DNA from: Ignavibacteria bacterium
GTDB lineage: Bacteria > Bacteroidota > Ignavibacteria > Kapaibacteriales > Kapaibacteriaceae
NCBI GenBank assembly: GCA_013204605.1
Contig: JABMNI010000014.1
Coordinates: 1-55,150, forward strand
Reading direction: 5' to 3'
DNA length: 55,150 bases
Positions within the stretch are counted from its first letter, which is position 1; each line of letters opens with the position of its first letter. Positions 51,493 through 55,150 of the stretch are shown here, piece after piece. Position numbers and translations under genes: made by a program. Below the pieces are notes generated by a model. That model was not told the origin of the DNA and searched no databases. It saw nothing but the letters and a program-made list of their open reading frames with translations.

Positions 51493-52955
51493 CGCTCTTT
51501 GGCCCACTGAAACACTTCAACATATTTTTCCGCAGTTGCTGAAATCCAATGATGGCTAGACATTGCGTTCACGCGCAACCTATCCCAATGTGCCCTTTGC
51601 TTGTACACTCGTAGTGCACGATTTATGGTGTCACGCAAATCGCCCGACAAATATCTGCTAAACGTAAACCCATTCCCCGTGAACGTTACGGGATCATATT
51701 CGTGCACCGTATCGTTCAATCCGCCTACTGCACGCACCACGGGTACAGTGCCGTATGCCAACGCAAACATCTGTGTTAGTCCGCACGGTTCAAACTTCGA
51801 TGGCATTAAATAGTAATCAGACGCAGCTTGTATTTTGTGTGAGAGGGGCTCATTGTATCCTGTTCCGACCAACACATTGTTAGGATACCGGCGTGAAAGG
51901 TCATTGAAGTACGATTCAAATCTCTTTTCACCACTTCCCAAGACGGCAATTCTCAATCTGTTATCCGCAACAAACTCCTCTAACGAATCGATTATCAAAC
52001 TCAAACCCTTTTGCTCAGTTAACCTAGTTACCATACCAAACAGTGGCAGATCATGCTTGATTGCAGCATCCGTTAAGCCCCCTTCCTTAAGGAGAGCAGT
52101 TTTGGCGATAATCTTTTTCTCAATGGTATCTAGGGAGTAGGGGACAGGGATGAAGGGGTCGATTTCCGGGCTCCACACAGACGGGTCGATGCCGTTTAGC
52201 AAGCCTATTAGGTCGGAGCCACGCGCCTGCAACGAACTCTGCAGACCCATTCCTTCTGGGGTCCACTGAATTTCTTGCGCGTACGTGGGACTGACAGTTG
52301 TAATCTTATCTGCAAACATAATTGCCGACTTCATAGCATTGAACGCGCCGTCTTGCTCATGCCAGCACCCCGAATAAAATTCATCGGGATTGAAGTTTGC
52401 AAATGTCATGGCACGTTGCGGATCGAAGGTACCTTGATAGGCCATGTTGTGAATAGTAAACACGCCGGCGGAGTTAGCAAAGTGCGGATCGGACTGGCGA
52501 GTAATCTTTAGCATTGGCATCATCATGGCGGTGTGATAGTCGTGCGCATGAATAATGTCGGGTGACCAGTTCAACGCTTTAGCCAATTCAAATGCCGCCG
52601 AACACAGAAAAATAAAACGTCGGTCATTGTCCTCGAATCCTTCATGGTACCCATAGATTCCTGGACGATCATAGTAGTCGGCTGAGCGAATGAAATAGGC
52701 CGGCACATCACTTCCCGGCAGTTTGCCCTCGAGTACCGTAGCCTGTTCCGTATGGCCGGCAAAAGGCACCGTGAGTTCGCCCTCGAGTTGCGTAAGTGAA
52801 TATTTGTCGGCATCGATTGTGCCATACATAGGGAGCACAACTTTCACATCATGACCTGCTGCTCCCCACGCTTTGGGAAGAGCTCCTGTCATATCTGCTA
52901 GTCCACCTACCTTAGCATAGGGTGCTACTTCTGCCGCCGTTACAAGTATGTTCAT
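51483..52955 (-). CDS. glgA: Glycogen synthase (ADP-glucose type, GT5)
   Basis: A 490-residue GT-B enzyme elongating alpha-1,4-glucan from ADP- or UDP-glucose. The N-terminal nucleotide-sugar motif KVGGLADM is at residues 15-22. Other signatures are HAHDYHTAMMMP, TIHNMAYQG, TVSPTYAQEIQ, TRLTEQKGLSLI and the GT5 hallmark PSKFEPCGLTQMFALAYGTVPVVRAVGGLNDTV. The length is standard. It lies 16 bases downstream of ispE, so both are cotranscribed. Its 3' end overlaps the convergent methyltransferase gene by 10 bases, with no room for a terminator. Copies of the dispersed word are at 51844-51850 and 52076-52083. Confidence 0.95.
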   Translation of the reverse strand: MNILVTAAEVAPYAKVGGLADMTGALPKAWGAAGHDVKVVLPMYGTIDADKYSLTQLEGELTVPFAGHTEQATVLEGKLPGSDVPAYFIRSADYYDRPGIYGYHEGFEDNDRRFIFLCSAAFELAKALNWSPDIIHAHDYHTAMMMPMLKITRQSDPHFANSAGVFTIHNMAYQGTFDPQRAMTFANFNPDEFYSGCWHEQDGAFNAMKSAIMFADKITTVSPTYAQEIQWTPEGMGLQSSLQARGSDLIGLLNGIDPSVWSPEIDPFIPVPYSLDTIEKKIIAKTALLKEGGLTDAAIKHDLPLFGMVTRLTEQKGLSLIIDSLEEFVADNRLRIAVLGSGEKRFESYFNDLSRRYPNNVLVGTGYNEPLSHKIQAASDYYLMPSKFEPCGLTQMFALAYGTVPVVRAVGGLNDTVHEYDPVTFTGNGFTFSRYLSGDLRDTINRALRVYKQRAHWDRLRVNAMSSHHWISATAEKYVEVFQWAKERYS

Positions 52956-52971
52956 TCAGTTTTTCGTGTTG

Positions 52972-53823
52972 TTAGATTGGCCGACAAATATACGTTTTGA
53001 GTCCAGCGTGGTTGGTGTTAACAACGCTCTCAGCAGCCATTGCGTTATCCACATTTGTATATAACCCATACACTGTACTGCCACTTCCACTCATCGATGC
53101 AAAAACAGCACCGTTGTTAATAAGCTCGTGCTTAAGTGTTGATAATAAAGGGTATTGCGCAAACAAAGAAGTCTCGAAATCATTGTTGAATACAATAGGG
53201 TTAAGTTGTTGATTATCAAAGGAATGGACGAGCTCACTTGCCAGCTCAAATGGTACTTTGTGTTGAGTTATCCCCAATGTGGAATACGCCTGTGTAGTAT
53301 CTGCATGGATGTTAGGAACAACTAAAAGGAAGTACCACGGCAGCGTGATTGCAAGTGGTGAAACAACCTCTCCACGTCCAGAAACCGCAGCCACGCCGTT
53401 TTTAATGAAGAATGGCACATCGCTACCAATTTCAGGGGCAATACTCTCTATCAACTGCGTTGACACGTTGGGCCAGAGCTTCTGGAGTAGCAATAAAGTT
53501 GTGGCGGCGTTGGATGAGCCCCCTCCCAAACCTGCGCCTGCAGGAATCCGTTTGGATATCTGAATATTCGCGCCCAGAGTGGGCTGTTGCAATGCTTGAC
53601 GTAGTTTTGCAGCCGCAATAAAGGCTAGGTTGGATTCTTGGTTCGTGGTGACATTGGGTGTACAGTCGACGGAGATTTGCGATGTCGCCGTATCAATTTC
53701 AATTTGGTCAGCAAGGTCGACGGCTACGAAAATTGAATTAATATCGTGGAATCCGTCGGTGCGTTTGCCAAGAATTTGCAGACCAATGTTTACCTTAGCG
53801 TAAGCATAAGCGGATCCGGTCAT
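52972..53823 (-). CDS. ispE: 4-diphosphocytidyl-2-C-methyl-D-erythritol kinase
   Basis: A 283-residue GHMP kinase of the MEP isoprenoid pathway. N-terminal AYAKVNIGLQILGKRTDGFHD carries the substrate-binding Lys and His. The ATP-binding loop is PAGAGLGGGSSNAA, the catalytic Asp region EIGSDVPFF, and the C-terminal GHMP motif MSGSGSTVYGLY. The length is normal. A TAnnTTTG box lies 40 bases upstream. glgA follows. The divergent phytol/polyprenol-kinase-like gene also handles isoprenoid alcohols, which may be a functional link. Confidence 0.95.
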   Translation of the reverse strand: MTGSAYAYAKVNIGLQILGKRTDGFHDINSIFVAVDLADQIEIDTATSQISVDCTPNVTTNQESNLAFIAAAKLRQALQQPTLGANIQISKRIPAGAGLGGGSSNAATTLLLLQKLWPNVSTQLIESIAPEIGSDVPFFIKNGVAAVSGRGEVVSPLAITLPWYFLLVVPNIHADTTQAYSTLGITQHKVPFELASELVHSFDNQQLNPIVFNNDFETSLFAQYPLLSTLKHELINNGAVFASMSGSGSTVYGLYTNVDNAMAAESVVNTNHAGLKTYICRPI

Positions 53824-53863
53824 ACAACTTTCAGATGGCGTGAGAAAAGAATAATCTGCAATA

Positions 53864-53871
53864 CAAAGTTA
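53864..53871 (-). promoter_or_regulatory. Candidate -7 box (TAACTTTG) for ispE-glgA
   Basis: On the minus strand TAACTTTG fits TAnnTTTG exactly and lies 40 bases before the ispE ATG, a normal leader distance. The short divergent gap to the gene at 53880 offers few other places for a promoter. No clear -33 box is seen. Confidence 0.4.
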
Positions 53872-53879
53872 TGGAGTAG

Positions 53880-54542
53880 ATGAGCAACCAGATAACATAC
53901 GCCGGCGAGATAGCCCGAAAGGGAATTCACTTAGCATCGGTGGGCATTCCGCTGGTATATCTAAATGTTACGCATTTGATTGCAATGGAAATGTTGTTTG
54001 CGTTAACTGCATTTAGTGTGGTATTGGATTTAGTGAAACATTTTCATAAACCTACACGACGTTGGTTCTTGAAGGCTTTTGGGAAATTACTAAGGTCGCA
54101 TGAGGTGCAAACGGACAAGCTTTTGCTAACCGGTGCGTCTTGGGTTTTGATAGCCGCCTTTCTAACGTTTTTAATTTTTCCTCCCGTGGTAGGCGTTACC
54201 GCCTTTACAATTTTGATTCTGTCGGACACATTTGCAGCGCTAATAGGAAGACGAGTTCAATCACGCAGATTTTTAGACAAGTCGTTAGCCGGTTTCATCA
54301 CATTTGTCATTGCGTCTTGGCTTGTTGTTGGATTTTACGGATACCTGTACGATTTGCCGAGCGAATACTTGTTGGCAGGATGCGTTAGTGGATTCATCGG
54401 CGGAGTTGTTGAGTCTGCATCCATCCGGCTTCGATTAGATGACAACCTATCCGTCCCTTTCAGTGTTGCAGTTTTCATGATGATTTTTAACGCAGTGTTC
54501 GCGCTTGCTGGGATGGAAACATTTACACATTTGATACCATGA
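53880..54542 (+). CDS. CTP-dependent polyprenol/phytol kinase-like membrane protein (SEC59/VTE5/DgkA-like family)
   Basis: A 220-residue protein with about six transmembrane helices. Family motifs are visible: ARKGIHL near the N-terminus, LLTGASWVL, LSDTFAALIGRR, DKSLAGFITF, GGVVESASIRLRLDDNLSVP. These match the dolichol kinase/phytol kinase/CTP-dependent diacylglycerol kinase group, which phosphorylates lipid alcohols at the membrane. The substrate (dolichol-like polyprenol, phytol or diacylglycerol) cannot be fixed from sequence. It is divergent from ispE and overlaps the next gene by 4 bases (ATGA). Confidence 0.82.
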   Translation: MSNQITYAGEIARKGIHLASVGIPLVYLNVTHLIAMEMLFALTAFSVVLDLVKHFHKPTRRWFLKAFGKLLRSHEVQTDKLLLTGASWVLIAAFLTFLIFPPVVGVTAFTILILSDTFAALIGRRVQSRRFLDKSLAGFITFVIASWLVVGFYGYLYDLPSEYLLAGCVSGFIGGVVESASIRLRLDDNLSVPFSVAVFMMIFNAVFALAGMETFTHLIP

Positions 54543-55054
54543 AATATTTGACAAAAAAATCTGCCGTACTTGCAATGATCGTGGCAGGAATTGCTGTCGG
54601 TATGTATTTTATATTTTTTACAAAGTCCGACATCGAGGGATGGTATTCAGTGCGGGACACCTTTGTTGATAGCACAGCAAGAGAAACAGCGGTAATTCTT
54701 TTCGTAGAAGTTCCTGAATACGACTCAGTTAAACTGACCAAGGTTGCGGAATTTGAAAGCGATATATGGCTTTCGAAATCAGAATTGAATGTTAATAACA
54801 AACGAACATTGTTGTTTCATTTTTTTAAAGGGGCTGATACTGCCGCGTTATCAGACTACATGGTTGATGAGTTGTCGTACACTAATCCATCAATTGCAGA
54901 TCCAGCAAGTCTGTTACAAGTTGTACCGCATGGTTGGGTGTTAAAAGTTGATTATGCCCCCAATAAGACAGATCAAGGCTCAACTGAGATTCGGAAGTCA
55001 CAATTTTATATGCCTCGCGCCGGGGTGCACGCGCGCGACTTACGACCGCACTAG
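54539..55054 (+). CDS. Membrane-anchored protein of unknown function
   Basis: A 171-residue protein I do not recognise. It has a basic N-terminus, one hydrophobic helix (about 9-27, LAMIVAGIAVGMYFIFF) and a mixed alpha/beta domain outside the membrane with no cysteines. It is translationally coupled (ATGA) to the polyprenol-kinase-like gene, which is the only functional hint. An AAGGGGCTG word at 54828-54836 encodes the KGAD turn. The C-terminus is arginine- and histidine-rich (RAGVHARDLRPH). Confidence 0.6.
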   Translation: MKYLTKKSAVLAMIVAGIAVGMYFIFFTKSDIEGWYSVRDTFVDSTARETAVILFVEVPEYDSVKLTKVAEFESDIWLSKSELNVNNKRTLLFHFFKGADTAALSDYMVDELSYTNPSIADPASLLQVVPHGWVLKVDYAPNKTDQGSTEIRKSQFYMPRAGVHARDLRPH

Positions 55055-55068
55055 CGCACCTATTAAAC

Positions 55069-55150
55069 TCACTTTTCAAATTGCACGCCCTGATACTCTG
55101 AGAACAAATGCTTAACCGTGTTCCGTTGGTATTTACCCGTACTGGTTACG
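55069..55150 (-). CDS. C-terminal fragment of a gene that continues beyond the window
   Basis: On the minus strand a frame enters from the window edge and ends at TGA (55069-55071), encoding VTSTGKYQRNTVKH then LFSEYQGVQFEK. The composition is protein-like and the position, convergent with the previous gene, is sensible. It is too short to identify. Confidence 0.4.
   Translation of the reverse strand, partial: VTSTGKYQRNTVKHLFSEYQGVQFEK

Larger units (their letters stand above)
645..54835. repeat. Dispersed short word AGGGGCT / AGGGGGCT (35 copies)
   Basis: Four-G copies on the plus strand start at 2980, 7447, 8795, 8913, 12333, 16637, 23401, 28582, 30072, 34362, 36271, 48800, 51844 and 54829. 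On the minus strand (AGCCCCT) they start at 645, 1183, 3303, 13533, 14483, 27521, 28559, 36337, 47940 and 49371. Five-G copies are at 6823, 9035, 39697, 42005 and 44508 (plus) and 7794, 17907, 32036, 47755, 52076 and 53517 (minus). Many extend to AAGGGGCTT. Most are inside genes, in several reading frames. None is in the IS element. Positions were read by eye. Confidence 0.8.

Noticed and set aside
645-54835. Dispersed AGGGGCT word interpreted as Chi or KOPS
   Set aside because: Copies are nearly equal on both strands in this window, whereas those elements are skewed along replichores; only whole-genome data could revive this.

Overview
The window looks like chromosomal DNA from a Gram-negative bacterium of the Bacteroidota/Chlorobiota (FCB) side of the tree. 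An Ignavibacteria- or Kapabacteria-like lineage is my best guess; that placement is inference. The support is: several secreted proteins ending in type IX secretion (T9SS)-style C-terminal domains, a TonB-dependent receptor with a carboxypeptidase-regulatory-like plug extension, Kdo transferase and OstA/LptA-type genes for an outer membrane, TAnnTTTG-type promoter boxes, and moderate G+C (low forties by eye). GTG and TTG starts are common, and several carry a clear AGGAG-type ribosome binding site.

Layout. 1-5.5 kb (+): tRNA-Ser(GGA), an ECF sigma factor, a LytR_C-domain protein, rsfS, argS, a DUF4505-hotdog fusion and a membrane metallophosphoesterase. 5.5-8.3 kb (-): M20 amidohydrolase, dapF and an inositol-monophosphatase-like gene in a tight operon. 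8.4-11.3 kb (+): a polysaccharide-export SLBB protein and a Wzz-like chain-length protein. 11.3-15.1 kb (-): a SpoT-like HD protein, recN, an overlooked 54-residue membrane protein and hflX. 15.1-23.7 kb (+): an OstA-like protein, a 1329-residue surface protein, a small outer-membrane barrel, a HIT protein, rsmA and a PAP2 lipid enzyme. 24.1-30.3 kb (+): a 1482-residue surface protein that looks highly expressed and ends in a strong terminator, then a secreted sorbosone-dehydrogenase-like beta-propeller. 30.3-31.9 kb: an IS3-family element with a frameshifted orfA. 32.1-34.1 kb (-): waaA and a crotonase. 34.4-35.8 kb (+): a secreted phosphodiester glycosidase. 35.9-41.8 kb (-): namZ-like, xerD, pgpH-like and two more crotonases, probably one transcript. 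41.9-42.6 kb (+): rsmE. 42.6-48.5 kb (-): a TonB receptor, DUF4397 lipoprotein and secreted nuclease/phosphatase, a possible nutrient-scavenging set. 48.6-51.5 kb (+): a GAF-SpoIIE phosphatase and an m5U-type RNA methyltransferase. 51.5-53.8 kb (-): glgA and ispE. 53.9-55.1 kb (+): a polyprenol/phytol-kinase-like protein and an unknown membrane-anchored protein. A C-terminal gene fragment on the minus strand closes the window.

Most genes are housekeeping or envelope functions. The most unusual signal is not a gene: a short asymmetric word, AGGGGCT or AGGGGGCT (often inside AAGGGGCTT), occurs 35 times by hand count. It lies on both strands, mostly inside genes, is absent from the IS element, and once occurs as an inverted pair forming a terminator. 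That pattern resembles DNA-uptake-sequence-type genome motifs. Other items worth a second look are the DUF4505-hotdog fusion, a SpoT-like hydrolase lacking a predicted metal-binding Asp, a 24-bp tandem repeat inside a signal peptide, and a degenerate 14-bp tandem array beside the IS element.
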